From positions 209,505,435-209,569,434 of the forward strand of contig NC_081553.1 in NCBI RefSeq assembly GCF_963082655.1: a DNA stretch of 64,000 bases. The letters run 5' to 3'. Made by a program: the position numbers and the translations under genes. This DNA comes from Stomoxys calcitrans (taxonomy: Eukaryota; Arthropoda; Insecta; Diptera; Muscidae). How positions within the stretch are numbered: position 1 is the stretch's first letter; every line of letters starts with the position of its first letter. Positions 32,278 through 42,512 of this stretch are shown here, in pieces. A model generated the notes under the pieces. The model did not search any database and had not been told where the DNA came from. It saw nothing but the letters and a program-made list of their open reading frames with translations.

Positions 32278-33310
32278 ATGGTGTTGTGGTCTGGTGGACG
32301 GCGCTTCAAAAATCCACCTACTGCTCACTACTCAGCCGGATCCAAAGGATGGCTTGCTTGTGCATCACAGCCGCGCTGAGGACGACACCATCTGATGCTC
32401 TGAATTTAACCCTACGTTTTATGCCTCTGGACATTGTGGCTAGATAAATTGCTGCGACCACTGCCGTAAGGTTAAGGAAGCTTTCTCGTTGGTCATGTGT
32501 TGTCCTTGATACATTGTCCGAAGTTCCAGGCCGTTTGGATTACACCCTAACTGAGCCGCTTTTTGATAAAAAGTAAAAAGTAAGTAAGGTCCTGATAGAA
32601 TCGATTGGAACTAAGATATCCCTGGTAACAGAAGATACAAAGACTTCTATACGGATGGTTCCAAACTAAACGACCAGGTGGGCTTTGGAGTGTACTCTTA
32701 AGATCTAGAAATGGTAATAACGAAAAGGTTACCCGACCACTGCAGTGCAAAACAATGTGGCCTAATCTAGAGGTCTACCGCTTAGCTGTCTTTGACTAAA
32801 ACAGACGTCTCAGTCGTTGTGTCCGTCATGACAGGCCACTGTCTAATCGGAAAACATGCTGACAGAGTGAAGGTTGCCAGCAACAACTTTTGCTGAAGCT
32901 ATGAGCACATCGAAGAAGAAGAGACTATGGAACACCTTCTGTGTCTGTGTGCCGCTCTAGCAGCCAGAAGGAGTTCCACTTTAGGTTCTCATTTCTTTAA
33001 GAATCTGTCTGATTTAGCAGATGTGAACATTCGCAAGTGGTTGGGCCTCCTGGAAGGAGACAAGTTTTTCTGCGAACCGGTGGATAGCGTTAATGACGCC
33101 TCCAATATAAAAAAGTTTCTCTCAAAACCCCATGTCCAATCTGAAACATTAGTGGACGACATGGGAGTGAGAGCAGAGACATTGTTGATGCTTTTGATGA
33201 AACCCAATTTTCCACAGTATACGATGGGACTCACGAAGACGCCGAAATCTTGGAATAATGATGTTAATCGAAGTCTTATCATAATAGAATTTATGGTTAA
33301 TTAAGTCTTG
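32278..33310 (+). pseudogene. Non-LTR retrotransposon relic, right of the BEL element
   Basis: Continues the RT thumb from 27529: VVWWTALQKSTYCSLLSRI (32285-32340), then CITAALRTTPSDALNL. It proceeds through a decayed RNase H (DGSKLNDQVGF-like, 32655-32690) to the Cys/His tail EETMEHLLCLCAALAARR (32919-32970) and LGSHFFKNLSDLADVNIRKW. Several frameshifts and stops. The longest piece, 32927-33304, is tail plus possible 3' UTR. Confidence 0.75.
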
Positions 33311-33314
33311 AGGA

Positions 33315-35690
33315 GCTTCAAACCATTTAAGTCACCCTGATGGAATATTTCCGGCTTAACTACAGAAGGAGGCAGACTATCTGGCACCCCACCTGGCCAA
33401 TATTTTCACAGCGTGCCTGGGACTTGCATATACCCCGAAAGCCTAGCAGGAAGCATGGGTGGTATTTATACCCAAGTCCGGCAAGGCAAGTTATGAGACA
33501 CCAAAGGCCTATAGACCCATAAGCCTTACATCCTTTCTACTCAAAACTAGGGAACGCATCGTGGACACCATGATAAAGAGTGGGACATCCAGCGAACTGC
33601 TCAAATACAAACAACATGCCTATGCCAAGGGTAGGTCGGTGAGGGCTGCCCTGCACGAGTTTGTGTATAAAGTAGAAGAATCCTTCGATGCCAAGACGTA
33701 CAGACTGGCGGTATGCATTGACATATAGAGAGGCTTTTAACAATGGGCGGACCGAAACAATGATCCAATTCTTAGACCAGTATCGGTTGGACCCGGTCCT
33801 TAGAGACTGGATAAACAATATGCTAAGGAACAAGTGGATAAATAGTGTGTCCCATGACATAAATATAAGGGAGAAAGTGGCACAAGGCACGCTACAGGGG
33901 AGCTTAGAGGTCTCAATATTAACCCAGAGAAGACTGAAATATGCCTGTTCACGAGGAAGACGAAGGTGGGCTAATTTGAAGCACCACGTTTCCTCAATAC
34001 AAGGATTGCAATATCTGACAAGGTCAAATACTTAGGTGTGAACTAAGGCAGGAAACTAAATTGGAATTGCAACATTCAGAAGCGTACCGAGAAGGCTCAC
34101 AGATGTTTGGAACTATGACGACGGACCGTAGGCTCGAAATGGAGCCTGGATCCAAGCATAGTCCACTGGTTCTACAGGAGCGTAATTAGACCGATACTTA
34201 GTTATGCCTCAGTAGTTTGGTGGAACGTAAAAATAATACAACAGGTTCAGAGAACATGTTGTCTTGGCATAGACGAAGCGTTGAGGACCACGTCCACTAG
34301 GACACTGGAGTCTATTCTAGATATCCGACCCATGGATATACAGATTAAGTGCAAGACAGCCTCTGTAGCTATTAGACTTAAGACAATGGGAGAATGGATT
34401 AAGGATGGGACCTGCTCACACCATCGCAGTATAATCGATGCGTTGATAGGAAACCTGAAAGGAATGGATGAGGTTTCCGATCGGATACCTGAGACGAAAC
34501 TTGAGGCCAAATGCGAGGCACTGCTGCCAGCGGCACAGTCTTGGATTGATGGAACCCTAGTTTTGCCATCTGGAAAATCATGTTACACTGATGGATCAAA
34601 GCTAGAGGACAGAGTGGGCCTGGTCTTCTACATTGAGAACCCAGGGACTGAGATCTGTTTTAGATTGCCTGACCATAATACGGTCCTGCGGGCGAAGATC
34701 CGGGCGATCACGAAATGCGTGACGTGGTTTGGTGTTAACTCCAGGACGTCGATTATGAACATCTTTACAGACAGTAAATAGGCCAAAAGGCTATAACAAC
34801 CAGAACAGTCTTGGAATGTAAGAAGGAGATCAGCGCCTTGTCTGGGGATGGCACGATCTGCATCGTTTGGTTGCCGGTCCATAGCAGAGTAACTGAGAAG
34901 GAGAAAGCAGACGATTTGGCAGTGAAGGCCGGAGAATTGCCGTTATTAAACATGGTTAAACCGAAACCTTGGAGGCCATCGTAGTTCAGAGGTTAGCATG
35001 TCCGCCTATGACGCTGAACGCCTGGTTTCGAATCCTGGCGAGACCATCAGAAAAAATTTTCAGCGGTGGTTTTCCCCTCCTAATGTTGGCAACATTTGCC
35101 ATGTAAAATTTCTCTTCAAAGAGGTGTTGCACTGCGGCATGCCGTTCGGACTCGGCTATAAAAAGGAGGCCCCTCATACTTGAGCTTAAACTTGAATCGG
35201 ACTGCACTCATTGACATGTGAGAAGTTTGCCCACGTTCCTTAGTGGAGTGTTCATGGGCAAAATTTTATTTTTTTCAATCCGAAGCCTTTCGGGTCGAGG
35301 CAGTCCAAATTAAGGGCGTGGGCGACGAATGCGCATATAGCGAAGCGGTCTGTAGGACGGCGATAATCCTATGAGGATATCCAGATCGTGAGAAAACGAA
35401 GGGAAATAAGAAGCACGTCAGTGTAGCTTTCGGCATCACAACGGGACACATAGGACCACGAGCTCACATATGCAAAATCGGTACGGCAAGTGATAGCGTG
35501 GGTAGGGCATGTGGAGAAGATGATGAGACGTTGGAGCATTTCCAATGTCATTGCCCGGCTTTCGCGTCAAACAGACACCAGCACTTAGGTGGGGACACAA
35601 TATGAGACATAAACCAACTAAGGGTTGTGGTATGGAAAACAATAAGGGATTTTTTAAGCAGCACGGAGAAAATCCCCAACTTTGTATAAA
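33315..35690 (+). pseudogene. Second non-LTR retrotransposon relic (RT, RNase H, tail), split by a SINE
   Basis: RT fingers read VVFIPKSGKASYETPKAYRP and ISLTSFLLKTRERIVDTMIK (33459-33570), then AVCIDI followed by a stop where the catalytic Asp region (DIEGAFNN) is expected. The YADD region is deleted: sequence jumps at about 33900 to LNINPEKTEICL-like text. RNase H is readable as YTDGSKLEDRVG (34583-34620) and FTDSK (34766). A SINE sits at 34971-35279, then tail GEDDETLEHFQCHCPAF (35512-35565). It is the same type as 51641-53165. Confidence 0.75.
34971..35279 (+). mobile_element. tRNA-derived SINE in the non-LTR relic
   Basis: Full-length copy starting GGAGGCCATCGTAGTTCAGA. The B box is slightly damaged (GGTTTCGAATCC). 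It ends ATGGGCAAAATTTT. Flanks CCGAAACCTT (34961-34970) and CCGAAGCCTT (35280-35289) form a 10-bp duplication with one mismatch. Confidence 0.85.
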
Positions 35691-36725
35691 AAATTCACAA
35701 TTTCGAAAACCATACCTCATATAATAACCAATATAGACCTTATCTCTATGACTTTCACTAATTGTTCATCTATCAATGAAAGTATAGGAGTTTCTGGCCT
35801 ACCCCATCCTCACTCCGTTCCTTACCACCTACAATCATATTTCAAAGCCTTGCCCTTGTTGAGAATTATTATAACTGATAATGCTGTTATGTCCATCTGC
35901 TCAAGGATAACAATAATTAACAACATCACCCCTGCTTTCCTTGGGTCCTGGTAGAAGAGGAGGAGAGATACTAGGGCCCCCACCAATGCTTACAAAGGCA
36001 GATTAATGCCAAAAATACACAAGTGCCCAAGCATTAAGGCGATGAATTTTCATCCGCTGTTGAAATGGCAACACAGCTAAGAGGCGATAATACCACAAAA
36101 CAAATGACTTGAGATTTCTCAATATTTGAAAATGGCAAATGGGTGGCCAGCCCTGGTGAAGCTTCACAGGAATTTAGTTGCCAAAGTAGTTTCCTTGTTA
36201 TGCACAACTTTAAGAAGTGTTCCAACAAATGTCTTTCAATTGGATGGCTATGACCAGCATTAACATTTTGCAGACTTGATGAAAAGCAGCAGAGCAACAG
36301 AACATAAAACACATGGTCTCAGGACGGCCACTTCCAATGCTACTCATCATTACTATGTCCATGTTGCCCATCACTGTGAATAAGCCATCTTATCACTCGG
36401 CCCCCGCACTGCCTTTAGCCATCATTTGTTTGGCAACATAGCATGAATGATGGCTCATGATGATTCGGCATTAATATGTCCTTCTTAGCTGTAATACTGC
36501 AATTTGTTTTTGTTTGCCATGCCATTTAAGCAGAGTCAGGAAAATACAAACTCGCCTAGACCTCCTCTTCCAAATAAATCTCATTAGTCAATCTATGATG
36601 AGTGATGAAGGTGGGCACATAGGATTTGTGTTGTTCCAAATGCAGAAATGCCAAATATTTTGGCATGTTCAAAAGCAAGCACTTATTATTGCAGTTTAAT
36701 CATATATAGGGAGTCACAATAAGAT
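35691..36725. other. Unassigned sequence
   Basis: About 1 kb with no recognisable protein, RNA or repeat. Short open frames of 60-92 codons occur on both strands, but none has a known motif or clear splice context. Confidence 0.45.
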
Positions 36726-36934
36726 CCTCCTTTTTATAGCCGAGTCCAAACGGCATGCCGTAGTGCGCCACCTCTTAGGGAAGAAATTTTTACATGGCTT
36801 CTATTCATGGCATGTCATAGTAGTACCTCACAAATTTCGCCATCATTAGGAGGCGAAAACCACCGCTGAAAATGTTTTCTGATGCCAGGATTCGAACCCA
36901 GGCGAACATGCTAATTTCTGCACTACGGTGGCCT
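36726..36934 (-). mobile_element. tRNA-derived SINE, 3'-truncated copy
   Basis: Reverse-strand match with B-box complement GGATTCGAACCC (near 36890) and tRNA-head complement CACTACGGTGGCC. It stops at the CCTCCTTTTTATAGCC point, so about 100 bp of the 3' part are absent. Confidence 0.75.
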
Positions 36935-37037
36935 AGTGGTCAATCTGGGATGTGGTAAAGCCCATGTGGGGGTGAAGGTATTGTTCCAACAGAGCACAAC
37001 CCCAAAAGGTTTTAGAGTTCTTAGGCCAAACATTTCT

Positions 37038-37354
37038 GGAGGCCACCGTAGCGCAGAGGTTAGCATGTCCGCCTATGACGCTGAACGCCTGGGTTCGAAT
37101 CCTGGCGAGACCATCAGAAAACAATTTTCAGCGGTGGTTTTCCCCTCCTAATGCTGGCAACATATGTGAGGTACTATGCCATGTAAAACTTCTCTCCAAA
37201 GAGGTGTCGCACTGCGGCACGCCATTCGGACTCGGCTATAAAAAGGAGGCCCCTTATCATTGAGCTTAAACTTGAATCGGACTGCACTCATTGATATGTG
37301 AGAAGTTTGCCCCTGTTCCTTAATGGAATGTTCATGGACAAAATTTGCATTTGC
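37038..37354 (+). mobile_element. tRNA-derived SINE, best-preserved copy, perfect 15-bp target duplication
   Basis: Flanked by identical AGGCCAAACATTTCT at 37023-37037 and 37355-37369. The tRNA-like head has A box TAGCGCAGAGG (37049-37059) and B box GGTTCGAATCC (37092-37102), matching the RNA polymerase III consensus with tRNA-like spacing. The body includes CGGCTATAAAAAGGAGGCCC and ends AAATTTGCATTTGCA. Low divergence and the intact duplication make it the youngest SINE here. It serves as the reference for the other copies. Confidence 0.95.
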
Positions 37355-38029
37355 AGGCCAAACATTTCTAGGACCCTTTGTAACGTAGTTTTGTCGAAGA
37401 CTGGGTTCAGTTCAGTTGTCTCCAGGGTCAACTTAAGGAACCACAAATCGCATCGAGGGTTGACAAAAAGATGACTTTATTGGTTTAATTCAATGTTACA
37501 ATCCACTTGTGTTATGGATGTATATGACAATGTGGCGAAGAGTGAATAGGTTATTGCCTTCGCCTCTTGCTTACCAGCGTTCGGTTGTAGAAGCGTTTCT
37601 TGGATGATGGCCGCGTTTTGAGGGTGTTAATGTGGGCTCGGCTGGTGTAGTCTCGACGGCGGGCCCTTGCAAGTTCAAAACCCCCTTGTTGGTGGTTTTG
37701 GTCGGTGCGGTTGCCAACAGCAGTCGATTTATAGTTGATCGGAAACTTTCGCTGGGAGTTGGTGGAAGGCTATCTACGGTCGGCTATGCTATCTAAGGAT
37801 GCGAACGAGTCGTGGATGCGAGCTAGGGGCGGATGCGAACGAATCAGTGACGGCATCTTCTGATTCGGTGGTAAGAAAAGGCAGGTGGGTTCTATAACTA
37901 TAGAGACACAACCTTTTATTTAGGGTTCCAAGTGTCACCACTACAATGTCTACGGGATGAAAAGATCTCTAACAGGGGAGGGAGCATGGGACAACTAACT
38001 ATCTATGGCCGGCTATGCTATATAAGCAT

Positions 38030-38880
38030 GCCAATGGATGGGGGATGTGAGTTAGACGCTGATGCGAGCTAAGCGCAGATGAGAGCTAGGCGCAGATGCG
38101 AACTTGACGCGGATGTGAGCTAGTCGCGGATGCGAATGAGTCACGGATGCGAACGAGTTGAGGATTCGAACGAGTCGCGGATGCGAACGAGTCGCGAATG
38201 CGAACGAGTCGCGGATGTGCGCTAGTCGCGGATGCGAACGAGTCGCGGATTCGAACGAGTCGCGGATGCGAACGAGTCGCGGATGCGAACGAGTCGCGGA
38301 TGCGAACGAGTCGCGGATGCGAACGAGTCGCGGATGCGAACGAGTCGCGGATGCGAACGAGTCGCGGATGCGAACGAGTCGCGGATGCGAACGAGTCGCG
38401 GATGCGAACGAGTCGCGGATGCGAACGAGTCGCGGATGCGAACGAGTCGCGGATGCGAACGAATCGCGGATGCGAACGAGTCGCGGATGCGAACGAGTCG
38501 CGGATGCGAACGAGTCGCGGATGCGAACGAGTCGCGGATGCGAACGAGTCGCGGATGCGAACGAGTCGCGGATGCGAACGAGTCGCGGATGCGAACGAGT
38601 CGCGGATGCGAACGAGTCGCGGATGCAAACGAGTCGCGGATACGAGCGAGTCGCGGATGGGAACGAGCCGCGGATGCGAACGAATCGCGGATGCGAGCTA
38701 AGCGCGGATGAGAGCTAGGCGCGGATGTGAACGTGTGACGGATGAGAGCTAAGCGCGGATGCAAGCTAGGCGCGGATGTGAGCTAGGCGCTGATGCAAAC
38801 TAGGCGCGGGTGTGAGCTAGACGCAGATTCAAACTAGGTGTGGATGCAAACTAAGTGCGGATGTGAACCAAACGCTGGGG
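38030..38880. repeat. 17-bp minisatellite (GCGGATGCGAACGAGTC)
   Basis: About 35 near-perfect copies between 38110 and 38700, with decayed 15-17 bp units (GCGGATGCGAGCTAG type) on both sides. Because 17 is not a multiple of 3, all frames stay open and give 159-186 codon artefacts with a 17-residue period on both strands. Locally GC-rich and CpG-rich in an AT-rich region. Confidence 0.95.
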
Positions 38881-39410
38881 CAAACAACAGAAACTATGTT
38901 AAGACAAGATGTTACCATTGCGAACACTGCCACTTATCTACTTTGGCCCGTCTTTCTCTAGAACCAGAGAGTTCACACTGATTGCAGCAAAGACCCAACC
39001 TTAAGAGCCCTTGCGAAAACAGATTGATTGAGAATTATTCCCAGTTTTGGAAAAAAAACAAACAATGAAAAAATCACCCAATGTCGCACCAATGGTCTCC
39101 ACATTGATTGTTTGCTCAACTCATTAGCGGAGTTGTATGGTTATACTAGTAAAGACATGCCGTGTATGTATGTGTCTGATCAAGTCAGCAGTAGTAGTGT
39201 TCGGGGAGTAGTCACAAGAACAGGTTCGTGTGACCGAATGAAGTAGCCGAGTAATAAACCAATCGTTTGTAGCTGCAAAACAATTCTAAGGTTGGCAAAA
39301 AGTATGCACGAAGCATGTACGATTGATAGAATGAGTCGAAAATAGACGATAAATGTAAATAGCGCAAGATGAAGAGTAACTAAGTACGGGTAAATGTAAT
39401 TTGTCACGTT

Positions 39411-39516
39411 GCAAATTTGCCCATAAACATTCCATTAAGGAACAGGGGCAAACTTCTCATTGAGCCTACATTTGAATCGGACAGCACTCATTGATATATG
39501 ATAAGTTTGCCCCTGT
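39411..39516. mobile_element. SINE fragment with internal inversion
   Basis: The left half (39411-39457) is the reverse-strand SINE 3' end and the right half (39458-39516) is forward-strand SINE body. Together they are flanked by TTGTCACGTT at 39401-39410 and 39517-39526. The pattern matches the 5'-inversion (twin-priming) products known for target-primed retrotransposition. Confidence 0.75.
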
Positions 39517-39619
39517 TTGTCACGTTACACCTTTTAATATTGCCTAAACCGAGGACCAAAGGTGTTCCGATATATCCGAAATACATCAGAGACGGTAGAA
39601 ATAGTTTATGGAAATTGGT

Positions 39620-39900
39620 ATATGTACCTCTAAAGTAATTCGAAACCTCAAAATGAAATTTGGGGTCATGTACCTAAGGGGAACGCCCCACCCCAAACGG
39701 GCATATAGACCAACCGATATAATATGGGACTTGTATAAAAAGTATGTGAAAGTATAACACGAATGCGATATAAAAATCGGAAATCAAGTGTCAGGGTTGC
39801 CACCCCACCTCCAAAACCACCCAAAATGGCCATATCCATTGATCGATCAGTGTAATATGGGACTTAAATGAAAGATAGTTGGGAACCTTTGATAGACCAG
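39620..39900 (+). repeat. Fragment of the Helitron-type repeat
   Basis: Contains ATATGGGACTTGTATAAAAA, GCCACCCCACCTCC and ATATGGGACTTAAATGAAAG, as in the internal units of 4842-9334. Ends are not visible. Confidence 0.6.
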
Positions 39901-40059
39901 GGGGTCGAAAGGCCTCTGAAGTCAAGGATATGCCATAAAGAGCAACCCAGCAGTCAGTAGCAATGCGCAAAGCGAAAAAAAATTTCGACAGAAAAGGAAA
40001 GAGGAGAAAAGTCTATTCGTCATAAAACGTCTATTTCGCAGAGGTTATGAAGTCGTGTC

Positions 40060-40555
40060 GGTCGGTCGATGGTGAGAATTGTGGAGAGGTGGTCTGATCC
40101 CAAAAAAATTACGGCTTACCAGGTTACTTCACACAGGAGATCAGCAGATGCAATGGAAATGTCTGGCGAGCTGTTACACCTCCACGTTATCCTAGTGGGG
40201 GCATCCTCATTCACCGTGCAAAATGTGGAGCCTTCAATCTGCTCTGCCAAAGCTATGCCCCGCTGGTCGTTACCTAGGGGAGAATGCCATGAAATGTGAT
40301 GCGCATTAAAGTCACTTAGAACCAGACGATTATATCCAGACAGTAGCCCACTTATATCGGGCCTGTAAGCTTGAGGTACAACAACCAACCGGCGGCATGT
40401 ACACGTTGTATAGCTCCATCTCGACAGTACCGGACCTGACTGCTATCCCCATGCACTCAATGTTGGAGTTACTAGCACCAGGCCCATGCGAGATGGGTTC
40501 ACGGACCAGAAGCGTGCGAAGAAGGCACGCCGGGCTGACCTGTCTACAGTGGAAG
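40060..40555 (-). pseudogene. Non-LTR retrotransposon endonuclease fragment
   Basis: The reverse strand reads NRLVLSDFNAHHISWHSPLG, RGIALAEQIEGSTFCTVNED and SSPDISIASADL, then after a stop LGSDHLSTIL. These are the DFNAHH, SPDI and SDH motifs of the apurinic-type endonuclease of Jockey/I-like elements. A stop between SPDI and SDH marks it as dead. No RT follows. Confidence 0.8.
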
Positions 40556-40591
40556 AGAAAACTATTTTAATGTTTTGCCCACTTATACAGA

Positions 40592-42115
40592 ATTTTTATA
40601 CCCTACACCATAGGATGGGGGTATACTAAATTCGTCATTCTGTTTGTAACTCCTAGAAATATTCGTCTAAGACCCCATAAAGTATATAATGACATTTTAA
40701 GCCGATCTAGCCATGTCCGTTCGAAGGAGTAAAGCTAGCCGCTTGAAATTTTGCACAAATACTTCTTATAAGTGTAGGTCGGTTGGGATTGTAAATGGGC
40801 TATATCGGTCCACGTTTTGATATAGCTGCCACATAAACCAATTTGGGATCTTGACTTCTTGAGCCACTAGAGGGCGCAATTCCCATCCGATTTAGCTGAA
40901 ATATTGCATGACGTATTTTGTTATGACTTCCAACAACTGTATTAAGAATGGTTCAAATCGGTTCATAACCTGATATAGCTGCCATATAAACCGATGTGGG
41001 GTCTTGAATTCTTGAGCCACTAGATGTCGCAATTATTATCCGATTTGTCTGAAATTTCGCATGAGATGTTTTGTTATGACTTTCAACAACTGTGCTAAGA
41101 ATAGTTAAAATCGGCCCATAACCTAATATAGCTGCCATATAAACCGATCTGGGGTCTTGACTTCTTTAGCCTCTACAGGGAGCAATTATTATCCGATTTG
41201 GCTGAAATTTTGAATGAGGTGTTTTATTATGACTTCCAACAACTGTGCTAAGTATGTTTCAAATCGACCCATAACCTAATATAGCTGCCATATAAACCGA
41301 TCTGGGGTCTTGACTTCTTGAACCACTAGAGGACGCAATTATTATCGGATTTGGCTGAAATTTTGCATGAGGTGTTTTATAATGACTTTCAACTTATAAT
41401 TTAAATCGGTTCATAACCTGATATAGCTGCCATGTAAACCGATCTGGGGTTTTGACTTCTTGAGCCTCTAAAGGGCCCAAGTATTATCCGATTTGTCTGA
41501 AATTTTGCATGAGGTGTTTTTTATTATGACTTCCACCAACTGTGTTGAGTATGGTTTAAATCGGTCCATAATCTGATATAGCTGCCATATAAACCGATCT
41601 GGGGTCTTGCCTTTTTTAGCCTTTACAGGGCACTATTCTTATCCGATTTGGCTGAAATTTTGCATGAGGTGTTTTGTTATGACTTTCAACAACTGTACTG
41701 AGTATGGTTTAAATCGGTCAATAACCTAATATAGCTGCCATATAAACCGATCTGGGGTCTTGACTTCTTGACCCTCTACAGGGAGCAATTCCCATCCGAT
41801 TAAGCTGAAATATTGCATGACGTATTTTGTTATGACTTCCAACAACTGTGCTAAGAATAATTCAAATCGGCCTATAACCTAATATAGCTGCCATATAAAC
41901 CGATCAGGGGTCTTGACTTCTTGAGCCACTAGAGGGCGCAATTATTATCCGATTTGGCTGAAATTTTGCATGAGGTGTTTTGTGATGACTTCCAACAACT
42001 GTGCTGAGTATGGTTTAAATCGGTCAATAACCTGATATAGAGCTCGACAAATGCAATCCATGGTGGAGGGTATATAAGATTCGGCCCGGCCGAACTTGGC
42101 ACGCTTTTACTCTTT
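40592..42115 (+). repeat. Satellite-bearing interspersed repeat, family A, complete copy
   Basis: Head ATTTTTATACCCTACACCAT, leader GCCATGTCCGTTCG, and about seven units of near 153 bp. The tail is CCATGGTGGAGGGTATATAA followed by CGGCCGAACTTGGCACGC. Units are more alike than those of 6426-8196. Confidence 0.85.
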
Positions 42116-42512
42116 TGAATCAAATGAAGCATATCTTAAGGATACCGCCGTAAACTATCTACAATTAAACCACCATGACTAATCGTCAAGTCTTCTAAAA
42201 TTACTCAAGAGCGTGTTGAGCATTCATTCCCTCTGGCAATATCCATTGGTCACGCATTTGGTGTTTCCTACAAAGAAGACAAAACTGCGTTGCAATCACG
42301 AAATTGACACAAAGATCTTCATTTATTAATGGATACTTTTTTATTAAAAAAAAAAACAACTCAAAACTGTATTCTCTCAAGCATAAACAAATAAAACCAG
42401 AGATGAGTTATTTCTAAAGCCACAGCGAGGGAAACACCATATGATGGACAGACAGACCAATTGGTTTGCAGTTTATAATTCACTCTCAAGCAAGAAACAA
42501 AGCAATTGAAAT
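42116..42512. other. Upstream region of Gal-4
   Basis: About 400 bp between a family A repeat and the Gal-4 start, so the Gal-4 promoter must lie here or in the repeat. No TATA box or other site assigned. Confidence 0.4.

Larger units (their letters stand above)
37379..39529 (-). mobile_element. LTR-like element (possible solo LTR) carrying a minisatellite
   Basis: Starts TGTAACGTAG, ends CACGTTACA, and is flanked by CCTT on both sides (37375-37378 and 39530-39533). TG...CA limits and a 4-bp duplication fit a Gypsy-type solo LTR. On the reverse strand an AATAAA (complement at about 37474-37479) lies roughly 100 bp from the 3' end, as expected of an LTR. No second LTR or coding region is seen. 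The centre is the 17-bp array (38030-38880), and a SINE sits near one end (39411-39516). A terminal-inverted-repeat DNA element (TGTAACGT ends) is an alternative. Confidence 0.5.

Noticed and set aside
37038..37110. The head of the SINE as a functional tRNA gene
   Set aside because: A and B boxes are present, but the acceptor and arm pairing do not form a clear cloverleaf, and the same head occurs in several truncated SINE copies.
38086..38764. Five long overlapping open frames (159-186 codons) on both strands
   Set aside because: All come from a 17-bp tandem repeat with no stop in any frame; the predicted peptides have an exact 17-residue period and no start or splice context.
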